Shown: piece after piece, positions 33,236 to 41,447 of the stretch | How the letters are laid out: every line of letters begins with the position of its first letter | Numbering within the stretch: position 1 is the first letter of the stretch | Assembly: GCA_035538335.1 (NCBI GenBank) | Contig: DATLKN010000061.1 | Location: 34,972-98,971 of the forward strand | DNA length: 64,000 bases | Source: AP-15 sp035538335 | Lineage (GTDB): Bacteria > Pseudomonadota > Alphaproteobacteria > ATCC43930 > CGMCC-115725 | Direction: 5' to 3' | Made by a program: the position numbers and the translations under genes | Notes under the pieces: model-generated | Told to the model about the DNA's origin: nothing | What the model saw: the letters and a program-made list of their open reading frames with translations, nothing else | The model's database searches: none

Positions 33236-34312
33236 ATGCGTCTCAGAGTGATCGATTTCGGCCTCGTGCCGGCGTTGCGCTCGCAGGCCGCGTGGTGGGG
33301 CCTCGCCGATGCGCTGCAGGCGGGCGAGGCGCCGATCCTCAGCCTCGTCGAGACGGCCGAGCCCTATGTCTGCATCGGCCTGCATCAGGACCCCGGCCTC
33401 GAGCTCGACCGCGCCTTCTGCGCCGCGAACGGGATCGGCGTCATCCGCCGCCGGCTGGGCGGCGGCGCCGTTCTTCTCGACCGCCGGCAGCTGATCTTTC
33501 ACTTCATCTTTCCGCGGGGGCGCGTGCCGGAGCGCGGCGAACGCCTCTATCCGCTCTTCATCGAGCCGGTCGTGCGCACCTATCGGGGTCTCGGCATCGC
33601 CGCGCAGTACCGCCCGCTCAACGACATTCACGTCGACGGCCGCAAGATCGGCGGCACCGCGGCGGCATATTTCGAGCGGGCGAGCGTGCTCGGCGGCATG
33701 TTCCTCTTCGATTTCGACGGCGCGCTGATGGCCCGCGTTCTCAAGGTGCCGTCCGAGAAGTTCCGCGACAAACTGGCGACGAGCCTCGAGGATTACGTCA
33801 CGTCGATGCGCCGCCTCTTGCCGGTGCCGCCGTCGCGCGAGGCGGTGAAGACGCGGTTCCTGGGGCACGCCGCCGAATGCCTCGCGGTCGAGCCCTTCGA
33901 GGATCGGCCGCGGCCGGCGGAATGGACGGCGATCGAAGCGGAGGAGGCGCGGCTCGCCGCGCCCGGATGGCTCGATCGCGTGGGCCGCAGGCTGGTGCCG
34001 CAGGGCGTCAAGCTCGCCGCCGGCCTGCATCTGACCGAAGGCCGCCACAAGGCGCCGGGCGGGCTCGTGCGCGCCCGCCTGTTGGAGCGCGACGGGCTGA
34101 TCGCCGACCTCGAACTGTCGGGCGATTTCGATTGCGCGCCGGCCGAGGGCCTCGTCGCGCTGGCGGCGCGGCTCGCCGGCACGAGCCTGGATGAGAAAAG
34201 CTTGGCCGGCGCCGTATCGCGGGCGATGGAGGAGATCGGCGTTACGTCGGCTGGGGTCGAGGCGGTCGACATCGCCGCCGCCATCGCCGCGAGCCGCCAT
34301 CGCGAGGGCTAG
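33236..34312 (+). CDS. lplA: Lipoate-protein ligase A family protein
   Basis: 358-residue BPL/LplA-type ligase or octanoyl/lipoyl transferase. It contains VCIGLHQDP, RRRLGGGAVLLD (the conserved RRxxGGGxV substrate loop), the Lys in DGRKIGGTAAAYF (catalytic/acyl-AMP contact) and a C-terminal accessory domain (VPQGVKLAAGLHLTEGRHKA). A strong AAGGAGG nine bases ahead fixes the ATG at 33236. It is divergent from the dsrE-gcvH-like pair and convergent with mobA, sharing a CTAG at the stops. The obvious substrate is the neighbouring GcvH-like protein, which would make it a dedicated ligase. Confidence 0.88.
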   Translation: MRLRVIDFGLVPALRSQAAWWGLADALQAGEAPILSLVETAEPYVCIGLHQDPGLELDRAFCAANGIGVIRRRLGGGAVLLDRRQLIFHFIFPRGRVPERGERLYPLFIEPVVRTYRGLGIAAQYRPLNDIHVDGRKIGGTAAAYFERASVLGGMFLFDFDGALMARVLKVPSEKFRDKLATSLEDYVTSMRRLLPVPPSREAVKTRFLGHAAECLAVEPFEDRPRPAEWTAIEAEEARLAAPGWLDRVGRRLVPQGVKLAAGLHLTEGRHKAPGGLVRARLLERDGLIADLELSGDFDCAPAEGLVALAARLAGTSLDEKSLAGAVSRAMEEIGVTSAGVEAVDIAAAIAASRHREG

Positions 34313-34923
34313 GCTTCGGACGCCTGCAGCAGCGCCTCGGCCGCCGCGAGGTCCCGCGGCTCGTTGGCGTTGAAGAACGGATCGACCGGCTCGGCCACGA
34401 AAGAGACCGTGGCGAGGCCGTAGCGGGCGGTGAAGAGATCGACCTTGCGCACGCCTTCCTCGACGAGCGCATGCCGCAGATCCGCGCGCAGCCGCACCGG
34501 CCACAGCCCGAAGACCGGATGGGCGCGGCCGGCGCTGGCGGCGCAAGCGAGCGGCGCGCCCGCGTCGCGCGCCCCGGCAACGAGCCGCGCGACGAGATCC
34601 CCCGGGATGAAGGGCGCGTCCGTCGCGACGCTGACGATTGCCTCGCAATCCGGGCGCTCGGCCGCCGCCCAGTCGAGCCCGGCTAGGATGCCGGCGAGAG
34701 GCCCGGCAAAGCCGGGGACGCTGTCGGCGACGACCGGCAGGCCGAACTCGGCGAAGCGAGCGGGGTCGCCGTTGGCGTTGACGACGAGCGCGGCGACCTG
34801 CGGCCGCAACCGCTCGACGACGCGCTCCAGGATCGGGCGCCCGCCCAACACCCGCAGCGTCTTGTCGCCGCCGCCCATGCGCCGCGACAGGCCGCCGGCG
34901 AGCAAGAGACCGACGATCGTCAC
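34309..34923 (-). CDS. mobA: Molybdenum cofactor guanylyltransferase
   Basis: 204-residue nucleotidyltransferase that adds GMP to Mo-molybdopterin to make the (bis-)MGD cofactor used by formate dehydrogenase. The signature LLLAGGLSRRMGGGDKTL is at residues 6-23, VVNANGDP and VATDAPFIPGDL (metal-binding Asp) follow, and FFNANEPRDL is the conserved end. The GTG start overlaps the fdhD stop (GTGA), so fdhD and mobA form an operon, matching their roles in the same cofactor path. Confidence 0.93.
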   Translation of the reverse strand: MTIVGLLLAGGLSRRMGGGDKTLRVLGGRPILERVVERLRPQVAALVVNANGDPARFAEFGLPVVADSVPGFAGPLAGILAGLDWAAAERPDCEAIVSVATDAPFIPGDLVARLVAGARDAGAPLACAASAGRAHPVFGLWPVRLRADLRHALVEEGVRKVDLFTARYGLATVSFVAEPVDPFFNANEPRDLAAAEALLQASEA

Positions 34924-35801
34924 TCGGTCTCCTCGGCGAGGCTCGCCTTACGGGCAAGGCGCTTCGGCTCGTCCTCGACAGCCCGCGGGTCGCCGTCGAA
35001 GACGATGCGCTCGGCGCCCGACAATGCGACGAAGCGCTTGCCCTTGGCGCGGCCGATCAAGGTCAGACCCGCCTGGCGCGCCAGATCGACCCCCCAGGCG
35101 GTGAAGCCGGAGCGCGAGATCAGGATCGGGATGCCCATCTGCACGGTCTTGATCACCATTTCCGAGGTCAGCCGGCCGGTCGTGTAGAAGATCTTGCCTT
35201 CGGGCGAGACGCCGTGCAGGTGCATGTAGCCGGCGATCTTGTCGATCGCGTTGTGCCGGCCGACATCCTCCATGTAGAGCAGCGGCCGGTCCTCTTCGCA
35301 CAAGACGCAGCCGTGGATCGCCCCGGCGGCGAGATAGAGGCTCGGCACGGTGTTGATCTTGCGGGAGAGCGCGTAGAGCCACGAAGTGCGCAAGACCGCG
35401 GTGGGATCGAGGCGGATCTCCTCGAACTTTTCCATCAGATCGCCGAAGACGGTGCCCTGGGCGCAGCCCGAGGTCAGCGTCTTCTTCTTCAGCTTGTCCT
35501 CGAAATCGGTCTCGCGCTCGGTGCGCACGACGACGGTTTCCAGTTCCTCGTCGTAGTCGATGCCGGTGATCCGGTCGTCCTCGCGCAGCATGTTCTGATT
35601 GAGCAGATAGCCGACCGCGAGATAGTCCGGGTGGTCGCCGATCGTCATCATCGTGACGATCTCGCGGCCGTTCAGAAACAAGGTCAGCGGCCGCTCCATG
35701 ACGACCGCGGTTTCGAGGCTCTTGCCGTCGTGGTCGATGCCGGCGACGCGCCGCGTCAGGCGCGGGTCGTCGGGGTCCGGGCGCAGGGTGAATTCTTCCA
35801 T
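34920..35801 (-). CDS. fdhD: Formate dehydrogenase sulfurtransferase FdhD
   Basis: 293-residue protein that passes sulfur from a cysteine desulfurase to the Mo site of formate dehydrogenase. RPLTLFLNGREIVTMM, TIGDHPDYLAVGYLL, AGAIHGCVLCEED, MEDVGRHNAIDKIAGYMH, TTGRLTSEMVIK and ISRSGFTAWGVDLA are the family blocks. At the loop where E. coli FdhD has Cys-x2-Cys, this protein has a single Cys (TSGCAQGTV). A second pair is in HGCVLC. It is first in an operon with mobA and divergent from the DUF29 genes. Confidence 0.95.
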   Translation of the reverse strand: MEEFTLRPDPDDPRLTRRVAGIDHDGKSLETAVVMERPLTLFLNGREIVTMMTIGDHPDYLAVGYLLNQNMLREDDRITGIDYDEELETVVVRTERETDFEDKLKKKTLTSGCAQGTVFGDLMEKFEEIRLDPTAVLRTSWLYALSRKINTVPSLYLAAGAIHGCVLCEEDRPLLYMEDVGRHNAIDKIAGYMHLHGVSPEGKIFYTTGRLTSEMVIKTVQMGIPILISRSGFTAWGVDLARQAGLTLIGRAKGKRFVALSGAERIVFDGDPRAVEDEPKRLARKASLAEETE

Positions 35802-35854
35802 GACGGATGATTATGTAGGATGTTCCGGGCAGGTGCCACTCGGCGAGGCGCGCG

Positions 35855-36328
35855 ATGGGCGAGGCGAAGAGCCGTTACGACGAAGATTTCCTCTTGTGGT
35901 CGAAGGAGCAGGCCGAGGCTTTGCGCGCCGCCGCCAAGGGCGGCTCGAACCGGGCGCTCGACTGGGAGCACATTGCCGAGGAGATCGAGGATTTGGGCAG
36001 GTCGCAGCGTTCGGCTCTCGCCAGCCAGATTATGCGGATCGTGCAGCACCTCGTGAAGCTGAGCCATTCTCCCTCGGTCGAGCCGCGCAACGGATGGCGG
36101 CGCACGATCCGCCTCGCCAGGCTGCAGGCGCAGCGCCGCCTCGAGGAGAATCCGAGCCTGCGGCCGGAACTCGGGCGCATTATCGAGGAGGAAACCCGGC
36201 GCGGCATCGAATATGCGATCGCCGATCTCGAAGAGCACGACGAGATCGACGCGGTAGACGCGAACGCCGTGCGGCGGACGCGCTACACGGAGGAGCAGGT
36301 ACTCGGCGATTGGTTCCCGGAAGAATAG
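35855..36328 (+). CDS. DUF29 family protein, copy 1
   Basis: 157-residue DUF29 protein, a small soluble helical family of unknown function common in cyanobacteria and proteobacteria. The hallmark YDEDFLLWSKEQAEALR and LDWEHIAEEIEDLGRS are at residues 8-50 and the C-terminus has the LGDWFPEE ending. It is followed 20 bases later by a paralogue whose first 150 bases are almost identical. It is divergent from fdhD. Confidence 0.88.
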   Translation: MGEAKSRYDEDFLLWSKEQAEALRAAAKGGSNRALDWEHIAEEIEDLGRSQRSALASQIMRIVQHLVKLSHSPSVEPRNGWRRTIRLARLQAQRRLEENPSLRPELGRIIEEETRRGIEYAIADLEEHDEIDAVDANAVRRTRYTEEQVLGDWFPEE

Positions 36329-36348
36329 CCCACCCGGCGAGGCGCGAT

Positions 36349-36810
36349 ATGGGCGAGGCGAAAAGCCTTTACGACAAAGATTTCCTCTTGTGGTCGAAGG
36401 AGCAGGCCGAGGCTTTGCGCGCCGCCGCCAAGGGCGGCTCGAATCGGGCGCTCGACTGGGAGCACATTGCCGAGCAGATCGAGGATTTGGGCAAATCCAA
36501 CCGCCGCGAGTTGTACAGCAGGCTCCTCGTCGTGCTGGAACACCTTCTGAAGCTGCAATATTCGCCGGCGGCCAATCCCCGAGGCGGACGGAAAGCAACG
36601 ATCGTCCGCGAGCGCGCGAGCATCGAAGCCCTCCTTGACGACAGTCCGAGCCTCAGGGGCGAATTGGCCGAGTTGGTCGACAAGGCTCGACCTCAAGCGG
36701 CGCGCTCGGTCGCGTATTCCTTGTCGCGTCGCCGAGAGGCCGCGGCTAGGCTCGCGCCGCCTGACTACAGCGTCGAGCAGATCCTTGGCGACTGGTTTCC
36801 CGACCGCTAG
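36349..36810 (+). CDS. DUF29 family protein, copy 2
   Basis: 153-residue paralogue of the preceding gene. The first 50 residues differ at only about five positions, while the remaining 100 are strongly diverged (for example KLQYSPAANPRGGRKATIVR) and only the ending LGDWFPDR is again shared. This mosaic pattern suggests gene conversion or a partial duplication. DUF29 proteins have no established function. Confidence 0.88.
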   Translation: MGEAKSLYDKDFLLWSKEQAEALRAAAKGGSNRALDWEHIAEQIEDLGKSNRRELYSRLLVVLEHLLKLQYSPAANPRGGRKATIVRERASIEALLDDSPSLRGELAELVDKARPQAARSVAYSLSRRREAAARLAPPDYSVEQILGDWFPDR

Positions 36811-36897
36811 ACGCAGCCGATCGACGTCGGGGGCGACAAAGCCGGGCCGGCCCATTATATTCGCCTAGATACATCGCCCTGCCCTGGCAGCAAGGAC

Positions 36898-37890
36898 ATG
36901 ATCGACCCATTCGGACGGACCATCAGCTATCTGCGCGTCTCGGTCACCGACCGCTGCGACTTCCGCTGCGTCTATTGCATGGCGGAAGAGATGACGTTCC
37001 TGCCGAAGGCCGAGCTGTTGACGCTCGAAGAACTCGACCGGGTGTGCAGCGCCTTCATCCGGCTCGGCGTCAAGAAGCTGCGCCTGACCGGCGGCGAGCC
37101 GCTGGTGCGCCGCGACATCATGACCCTGTTCCGCGCGCTCGGCCGGCATATCGCCTCGGGCGCGCTCGACGAATTGACGCTGACGACGAACGGCAGCCAG
37201 CTTGCGCGCTATGCCGAGGAATTGCGCGAATGCGGCGTCCGTCGCGTCAACGTCTCGCTCGACACGCTGGAGCCGGTGAAATTCGCCGAAATCACGCGCC
37301 GCGGCCGGCTCGATGCGGTGCTCGACGGGCTCGCGGCGGCAAAGCGGGCCGGGCTCGCGGTCAAGATCAACACGGTCGCGCTGCGCGGCGTCAACGAGGA
37401 CGAGTTCGACGACCTGGTCGCCTGGACCGGCAAGGAGGGCTTCGACCTCGTCTTCATCGAGGTCATGCCGATGGGCGACATCGGCGGCGAGAACCGGCTC
37501 GACCAGTATCTGCCGCTCTCCCTCGTGCGGGCGCGGCTGGAGCGGCGCTGGACGCTCGACGACACCGACTACCGCACCGGCGGCCCGGCGCGCTATGTGC
37601 GGGTGCGCGAGACCGGCCGGCGATTGGGCTTCATCACGCCCTTGACGCACAATTTCTGCGAAAGCTGCAACCGCGTGCGGCTGACCTGCACCGGCACGCT
37701 CTACATGTGCCTGGGGCAGGAGGACGCCGCCGACCTGCGCACGCCGCTGCGGCAATCCGAGGGCGACGAACTGGTCGAGGCGGCGATCGCAGAGGCGATC
37801 TCGCGCAAGCCGCGCGGCCACGATTTCATCATCGACCGCCGCCACAACCGCCCCGCGCTCGCCCGCCATATGAGCGTCACCGGCGGGTGA
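36898..37890 (+). CDS. moaA: GTP 3',8-cyclase MoaA
   Basis: 330-residue radical-SAM enzyme that starts molybdenum-cofactor synthesis by rearranging GTP to 3',8-cyclo-GTP, which MoaC then converts. The N-terminal cluster motif is CDFRCVYC (residues 20-27), followed by LRLTGGEPLVRRD. The C-terminal cluster uses CESCNRVRLTCTG, and the conserved Gly-Gly end (VTGG) is intact. Length matches the family (about 330). Its stop overlaps the GTG start of nadK. moaC, moaD, moaE and moeA are elsewhere. Confidence 0.96.
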   Translation: MIDPFGRTISYLRVSVTDRCDFRCVYCMAEEMTFLPKAELLTLEELDRVCSAFIRLGVKKLRLTGGEPLVRRDIMTLFRALGRHIASGALDELTLTTNGSQLARYAEELRECGVRRVNVSLDTLEPVKFAEITRRGRLDAVLDGLAAAKRAGLAVKINTVALRGVNEDEFDDLVAWTGKEGFDLVFIEVMPMGDIGGENRLDQYLPLSLVRARLERRWTLDDTDYRTGGPARYVRVRETGRRLGFITPLTHNFCESCNRVRLTCTGTLYMCLGQEDAADLRTPLRQSEGDELVEAAIAEAISRKPRGHDFIIDRRHNRPALARHMSVTGG

Positions 37891-38663
37891 GCCCGCAGCC
37901 CTCGCCGCGCCTCGCCTTCGTCGCGGCCGAAACGGAGCCGGCGCGGCTGGCGCTCGCCGAGCTGGAAAGCCGCTACCCGCGCGTGCCGGAAGCAGAGGCC
38001 GAGATCGTCGTGCCGCTGGGCGGCGACGGCTTCATGCTGGAAACCCTGCATCGCCATTTGGGGCGCGAGGTCGCGATCTTCGGCATGCATCGCGGCAGCG
38101 TCGGGTTTCTGATGAACGAATACCGGCCCGAGGGACTCGTCGAGCGTCTCGCGGCGGCGCAGCCGGTCACCCTCTACCCGCTCGAGATGCGGGCCGAGGA
38201 CGAGCGCGGCGGACGCCACCGGGCGCTCGCCTTCAACGAGGTGTCGCTGTTTCGCGAAAGCCGGCAGACGGCGAAATTCAAGGTCACGGTCGACGGGGTC
38301 GTGCGCATCGAGGAATTGATGGCCGACGGCATCCTTGTAGCGACGCCGGTCGGCAGCACCGCCTACAATCTCTCGGCGCACGGGCCGATCATCCCGCTCG
38401 GCGCCGGCATCCTGGCGCTGACGCCGATCACTCCCTTCCGGCCGCGGCGCTGGCGCGGCGCGCTCTTGCCGCACGCCGCCAAGGTGCATATCGAGGCGCT
38501 CGAGCCTGACAAGCGCCCGGCCAGCGCCAGCGCCGACTTCACCGAGGTGCGCGACGTCGTCGCGGTCGAAATCTGCGAAAACCGCGAAGTGGCGATGCGG
38601 CTGCTCTTCGACCGCGAATTCAACCTCGAAGAGCGCGTCTTCAAGGAGCAGTTCGCGTCCTAG
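37887..38663 (+). CDS. nadK: NAD kinase
   Basis: 258-residue ATP-NAD kinase that makes NADP. The catalytic GGDGFML (LGGDGFMLETLHRH) is near residue 45, NEYRPEG and ALAFNEVSLFR contain the NE motif, and ATPVGSTAYNLSAHGPIIPLG is the nucleotide-binding loop. The GTG start overlaps the moaA stop (GTGA). Length agrees with the alphaproteobacterial form (about 255). The coupling to moaA is positional only. Confidence 0.94.
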   Translation: MSPQPSPRLAFVAAETEPARLALAELESRYPRVPEAEAEIVVPLGGDGFMLETLHRHLGREVAIFGMHRGSVGFLMNEYRPEGLVERLAAAQPVTLYPLEMRAEDERGGRHRALAFNEVSLFRESRQTAKFKVTVDGVVRIEELMADGILVATPVGSTAYNLSAHGPIIPLGAGILALTPITPFRPRRWRGALLPHAAKVHIEALEPDKRPASASADFTEVRDVVAVEICENREVAMRLLFDREFNLEERVFKEQFAS

Positions 38664-38703
38664 CGGTTCGAACCTGACGCTTGCTGCCGAGCGCCGGGCC
38701 ACC

Positions 38704-38780
38704 GAGATTGCTTCGCTTCGCTCGCAATGACACCGCTGAGTGTCCGTCGTTGCGAGGAGCGCAGCGACGAAGCAATCTCG
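38704..38780. repeat. Family A inverted-repeat pair after nadK
   Basis: GAGATTGCTTCGCTTCGCTC and, inverted, CGTTGCGAGGAGCGCAGCGA, separated by about 20 bases. It is part of a 305-base gene-free stretch (38664-38968) made up almost wholly of two repeat families; no gene is seen there. Confidence 0.85.
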
Positions 38781-38832
38781 ATCCGGGCTCGCACGACGGG
38801 AGCCATCCGTCAGGTTCGAACCACTAGGCCTC

Positions 38833-38961
38833 TGGTCGTCCCGGCGAAGGCCGGGACCCAGGCCTCAGCAAGCCCGAACCGCCACGGGGTTCCAGGGACA
38901 GCGGACCCCGCCTTCGGTTCGGGCAGCGGATCGGTGGACCCCGGCCTGCGCCGGGCTGGCG
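38833..38961. repeat. Palindromic repeat, family B (long spacer form)
   Basis: Arm GTCGTCCCGGCGAAGGCCGG with GACCCAG, and a distal partner GGACCCCGGCCTGCGCCGGG, about 100 bases apart. It lies between the family A pair and the stop of the next (minus-strand) gene. Confidence 0.8.
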
Positions 38962-38968
38962 GTGCGCC

Positions 38969-39406
38969 TCACTCCAGTTTCAGCGGCTCGCCGTCGAGAT
39001 CTTCGGCGCGCTCGACCGCGATCAGCACGGCGAAGCCCTGCTTCTGCGGGTCGCGGTCTTTTTCCGGCTGCACAAGGCGGCGCCAGACCTCTTCGTAGAC
39101 GGCGCCCGAGCGGTAGATCCGGGCGGTGCCGTAAAACCGCGCGATGCCGCCTTTCGGCAGGATGCCTTCCTCGCGCAGTTGCGGCTTGCGGAAGAACACC
39201 GTCAGCTTGGTGCCGTCCGCCATGCCCGCATTGGTCGAGCCCTTGCCGCGCTCCCACAGCGCAATGTGCTGGTCGTCGTAGACCATCGTGCTGCCGCGCG
39301 GGCTGACCTGCGCCCAGCCGCTCGGAAGCATGCTGCCGACGAGGCAGACATTGGCCGGAAAGGCGGTGTTGATGTGCGAGTGCAGGACCGTGGGTATCTT
39401 CGCCAT
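38969..39406 (-). CDS. Pyridoxamine 5'-phosphate oxidase-like flavin-binding protein
   Basis: 145-residue split-barrel protein that resembles the PPOX/FMN-binding family. VCLVGSMLPSGWAQVSPRGS covers the usual phosphate/FMN-contacting strand, LWERGKGSTNAGMADG follows, and the C-terminal half (GIARFYGTARIYRSGAVYEEVW) is the second barrel strand set. Soluble, with no signal. Possible roles include FMN-, haem- or F420-linked redox chemistry; the specific function is unknown. It lies 32 bases after the dioxygenase gene on the same strand. Confidence 0.7.
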   Translation of the reverse strand: MAKIPTVLHSHINTAFPANVCLVGSMLPSGWAQVSPRGSTMVYDDQHIALWERGKGSTNAGMADGTKLTVFFRKPQLREEGILPKGGIARFYGTARIYRSGAVYEEVWRRLVQPEKDRDPQKQGFAVLIAVERAEDLDGEPLKLE

Positions 39407-39438
39407 GGGGTTGTCGTTCTCCGTTGCGGTTGGAAGCC

Positions 39439-40335
39439 TCAGTCGGCGGCGGGCTCTTCGAGCGAGGAGGCGCGGTCGCGGGTCGTCACCCGGCGCAAAT
39501 CCCTGACCTCGCTCTCGTCGAACGGCCGGCCGCGATGCATCGTGCAGCGATTATCCCAGATGACGAGATCGCGCGGCCGCCATGCGTGGCGATAGACGAA
39601 CTCGCGCGCCGTCGCGAACTCGATCAGCTCGCGCAGCAGCAGCCTGCCGTCCGGCACCGGCCAGCCATCGATATGCGAGGCGTGCGAGGCGAGATAAAGC
39701 GTCTTGCGCCCCGAACCCGGATGCCGCCGCACGAGGCGCTGCGGCACCGGCGGCAGCTTTTGCCGCTCATCGAAGATGAGTTCGGTGAACCCGAGCTGGC
39801 CGCGCGAATGCGCGATGTCGTGGATCGCGACGAGGGGTTCGACCAGCCGCCGCATGCGCTCGGGCAGCGCCTCCCAGGCGGCGCGCAGATCGGCGAATTC
39901 GGTCTCCCCGCCCTCCTTCGGCACGCGATGCGCGTAGAGCATCGACAGCGCCGCCGGGACGCGGCGGAACGAGCCGTCGGTATGCCACAGCCGGTTGCCG
40001 AGTTGGTCGAAGCGGCGCGGATCGCCGGCGGCGCGCAGGCGGCCCTTTTCGTCGAGATTCGAGATGTCCGACAGTTCGAGCCGCAGCCGCCGCTTAACCG
40101 CCGCCGCGCCGCTGCGCGGCGTCTCGATCTCGCCGAAATTGGCGGCGAACGCCATCTGCCGCTCGTCGTCGAGGTCCTGGTCGCGGAATACGAGGACGGC
40201 ATAGCGGTCGATCGCCGCCGCGATCGCGCGCAGCGCCGGAGCGGCGAGCGGCCGCCCGAGCTGAACGTCCGCCACCTCGCCGACGAAGTGCGGGTGCAGT
40301 TGCCGGACCGCGATCTCCATCGGAGGCCCGTTCAT
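39439..40335 (-). CDS. TauD/TfdA-family 2-oxoglutarate-dependent dioxygenase
   Basis: 298-residue Fe(II)/2-oxoglutarate dioxygenase. The metal triad is His-x-Asp in LWHTDGSFRRVP (near 118) and the distal His in CTMHRGRPFDE, with the 2-oxoglutarate-binding Arg in VRDLRRVTTRD. Family members oxidise taurine, 2,4-D, carnitine precursors or alkyl sulfates. The ATG at 40335 overlaps the amidohydrolase stop; an ATG five codons in is also possible. Substrate not determinable. Confidence 0.88.
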   Translation of the reverse strand: MNGPPMEIAVRQLHPHFVGEVADVQLGRPLAAPALRAIAAAIDRYAVLVFRDQDLDDERQMAFAANFGEIETPRSGAAAVKRRLRLELSDISNLDEKGRLRAAGDPRRFDQLGNRLWHTDGSFRRVPAALSMLYAHRVPKEGGETEFADLRAAWEALPERMRRLVEPLVAIHDIAHSRGQLGFTELIFDERQKLPPVPQRLVRRHPGSGRKTLYLASHASHIDGWPVPDGRLLLRELIEFATAREFVYRHAWRPRDLVIWDNRCTMHRGRPFDESEVRDLRRVTTRDRASSLEEPAAD

Positions 40336-41177
40336 CGCTCTTTCAACTGCGCCGCGACGAAGCCGGCGAGCGCGCCGGCGAGGCGGCCGATCTCGTCGCG
40401 CAGCCGGGCGAAGCCCTCGTGCTTCTCTTGCGTGCGCTGGTCCATGTAGAGGGCGCGGTCGACCTCGATCTGCAGGCTGTGGCGGCCTTCATGGGGCCGC
40501 CCCTGCCGCTTGACGATCTCGACCCCCTTGTAGATCTCGTTGACGAAGACGCGGTAGCCGCGGCGGCGCAGGAACTCGGCGGCGAAGCGGGTGAATTCGG
40601 GGGCGCAGGTCGTGCCGTCGCGGTCGCCGAGGATGAAATCGGCCTGCCGCAGCCGGTCGGAGGGCGACGGCATCGAGTGGCAGTTGACGTGCCACAGCGC
40701 GCCGAATTTCCGGTACAGCCGGTCGCAGGCCTCGTCGAGCGTACGGTGATAGGGAAGGTGGCAGCGCTCGAGCCGCGCGAGCACCTCAGCGACGGCGAGC
40801 TTGCGATCGTAGATCGGCACGCCCGAGCGCGCGACGCGACGCACCACTCCGAGCCCCGCCCGCGTCTTGTGCGAGGGGGCGAGCGGAAACGGCCACTCGC
40901 CGTCGATCAGCGCAGCATCGAGGTCGTTGGTCGCGCGGTTCGGGTCGAGATAGCTGCGCGGAAAGCGGGCCGCGATCAGGGTCGCGCCCTCGGCCGGGGC
41001 GCCGCGGTAGAGCGCGTCGACATGCGCGTCCTCGGCGGTTCGCAACACCGCGAAATCGCAGGCGAAGCCGAAATCCGGCGGATAGTCCGAGCCGCTGTGC
41101 GGCGAATCGAAGACCAGCGGCAACTCGCCGCCTTGCGGATCCTCGCACCAGAGGACGCCGGGGATCTCGAAACTCAT
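40332..41177 (-). CDS. N-formylglutamate amidohydrolase family protein
   Basis: 281-residue zinc hydrolase of the HutG-II/N-formylglutamate deformylase family. LVFDSPHSGSDYPPDF supplies the first metal His, FPRSYLDPNR with NDLDA follows, and HVNCHSMPSPS, FVNEIYKGVEIVKRQGRPHEGRHSLQIEVDRALYM (quoted in part by its key residues GRHSLQIEVDR) give the remaining ligands. It could release formate from N-formylglutamate, which would fit the formate theme, but no other hut genes are present. It overlaps the dioxygenase gene by four bases. Confidence 0.87.
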   Translation of the reverse strand: MSFEIPGVLWCEDPQGGELPLVFDSPHSGSDYPPDFGFACDFAVLRTAEDAHVDALYRGAPAEGATLIAARFPRSYLDPNRATNDLDAALIDGEWPFPLAPSHKTRAGLGVVRRVARSGVPIYDRKLAVAEVLARLERCHLPYHRTLDEACDRLYRKFGALWHVNCHSMPSPSDRLRQADFILGDRDGTTCAPEFTRFAAEFLRRRGYRVFVNEIYKGVEIVKRQGRPHEGRHSLQIEVDRALYMDQRTQEKHEGFARLRDEIGRLAGALAGFVAAQLKER

Positions 41178-41335
41178 GCCGTTCCCGCACTCGCTTATCC
41201 GCATTCCATCGCACGACCGCGCGATCGAGAAAAGAGGCGGAATAGCAGCCGAGCGTTCCGGTTCGAAGTTCGACGCATCGAGTAAGAGCAGCGGGCGCGT
41301 CGGCAACCCCGTGCGGGCGGCGCGCCTTGCCGGAC

Positions 41336-41364
41336 GAGATCGCTTCGCTGCGCGCGCAATGACA
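41336..41364. repeat. Family A repeat (single arm)
   Basis: GAGATCGCTTCGCTGCGCGC then GCAATGACAC, in the 270-base gap between the divergent amidohydrolase and argE genes. No other element is recognised in that gap. Confidence 0.75.
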
Positions 41365-41447
41365 CACCCGCCTTTGGGTTCACCGGCTGGCGCGCCCCGC
41401 CGCTTCGGCGTAGGGTCTGCGCTCCGAACATAAGGGCGGAGCGCGTT

